NCBI GenBank assembly: GCA_948759685.1
Contig: CAQBGY010000278.1
Coordinates: 1 to 5,106 of the forward strand
DNA from: an uncultured Eubacterium sp.
GTDB lineage: Bacteria > Bacillota_A > Clostridia > Lachnospirales > Lachnospiraceae
Length of the DNA stretch: 5,106 nt
Direction of reading: 5' to 3'
Positions 5,011-5,106 of this stretch are shown in pieces. Numbering within the stretch: the first letter of the stretch is position 1; each line of letters begins with the position of its first letter. The position numbers and the translations under genes were made by a program. Below the pieces are notes generated by a model. It was not told the DNA's origin. It saw only the letters and a list, made by a program, of their open reading frames with translations, and did no database searches.

Positions 5011-5077
5011 GCGTGTAGGTATATCATGGCTTCGGTCTGATACATACCTGGGGCGGTTTCGTAAGAAGCCGCCTTTT
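5011..5077 (+). ncRNA. Predicted short structured RNA or attenuated leader, about 67 nt
   Basis: The predicted transcript starts about 7 nt after the -10 box and ends in an intrinsic terminator. Its first hairpin pairs AGGTAT (5017-5022) with ATACCT (5044-5049), continues with ATC/GAT (5023-5025 and 5039-5041), and is capped by a GGC-TTCG-GTC stem (5028-5037), a cUUCGg tetraloop. The second hairpin is the terminator with a GTAA loop. A four-codon frame, ATG GCT TCG GTC TGA, lies in hairpin 1 with weak initiation context. It could be a small regulatory RNA, an antisense copy-control RNA, or the attenuator leader of a gene to the right. I do not recognise it as a named RNA family. Confidence 0.55.
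5052..5077 (+). terminator. Intrinsic terminator with GNRA tetraloop
   Basis: GGCGGTTTC (5052-5060) pairs with GAAGCCGCC (5065-5073) with a single G-U pair. The loop is GTAA, and TTTT (5074-5077) follows at once. It lies only about 40 nt after the predicted transcription start, so it ends a very short RNA or acts as an attenuator. Confidence 0.8.
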
Positions 5078-5106
5078 ATACTGCTGATTTTCGTGTTACC
5101 GCTTTT

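Overview
The window reads as part of a mobilizable or integrative element from a low-GC Gram-positive anaerobe, most likely a gut clostridium (Lachnospiraceae-like). The evidence is a MobA/MobL-type relaxase of the kind I associate with clostridial mobile elements, strong GGAGG-type ribosome binding sites, AT-rich cargo genes and a KilA-N protein. The taxonomic placement is inferred from sequence style, not from a search.

All recognisable protein genes lie on the minus strand and are transcribed right to left. In transcription order they are: an interrupted MobA/MobL relaxase (4250-2649), a Cof-type HAD phosphatase (2537-1737), a GNAT acetyltransferase (1699-1265), an ornithine/aspartate carbamoyltransferase-like enzyme with a TTG start (1242-385), and a KilA-N domain protein (397 to beyond the left edge). 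The last four are tightly spaced (37 bp, 22 bp, then a 13-bp overlap), and each has a clear Shine-Dalgarno sequence. They look like one cargo operon placed directly downstream of the mobilization gene. A candidate extended -10 promoter and a 12-bp inverted repeat lie in the 111-bp gap between relaxase and operon.

The most important coding anomaly is in the relaxase. Its reading frame is open from ATG 4250 to TAG 2649 (534 codons) except for one in-frame amber codon at 4124-4122. That codon separates the N-terminal tyrosines from the histidine motif. The frame shows no other damage, so the mutation is recent, or the codon is suppressed, or it is a sequencing error.

The right 850 bp (4251-5106) carries no convincing large gene but is dense in structure. 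It holds a 22-bp perfect palindrome, a small GC-rich hairpin, and a large hairpin followed on the minus strand by a CGCCCTT motif, which is a good candidate oriT for the adjacent MOBQ-like relaxase. Further right are about eight degenerate 24-bp tandem units, four TCAACTGA-type sites arranged as two inverted pairs, and a strong plus-strand promoter. That promoter drives a predicted short RNA of about 67 nt with a cUUCGg hairpin and a GNRA-loop intrinsic terminator. Together this looks like a transfer and/or replication control region, with the element's next module continuing rightwards.

In the cargo, the carbamoyltransferase keeps the carbamoyl-phosphate signature in variant form (SLRTR, HPCE). 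It lacks the usual ornithine-binding SMG loop, so its substrate may not be ornithine. With a small-molecule phosphatase and an acetyltransferase beside it, the three could form a small metabolic or modification cassette, but no function can be assigned from sequence alone.
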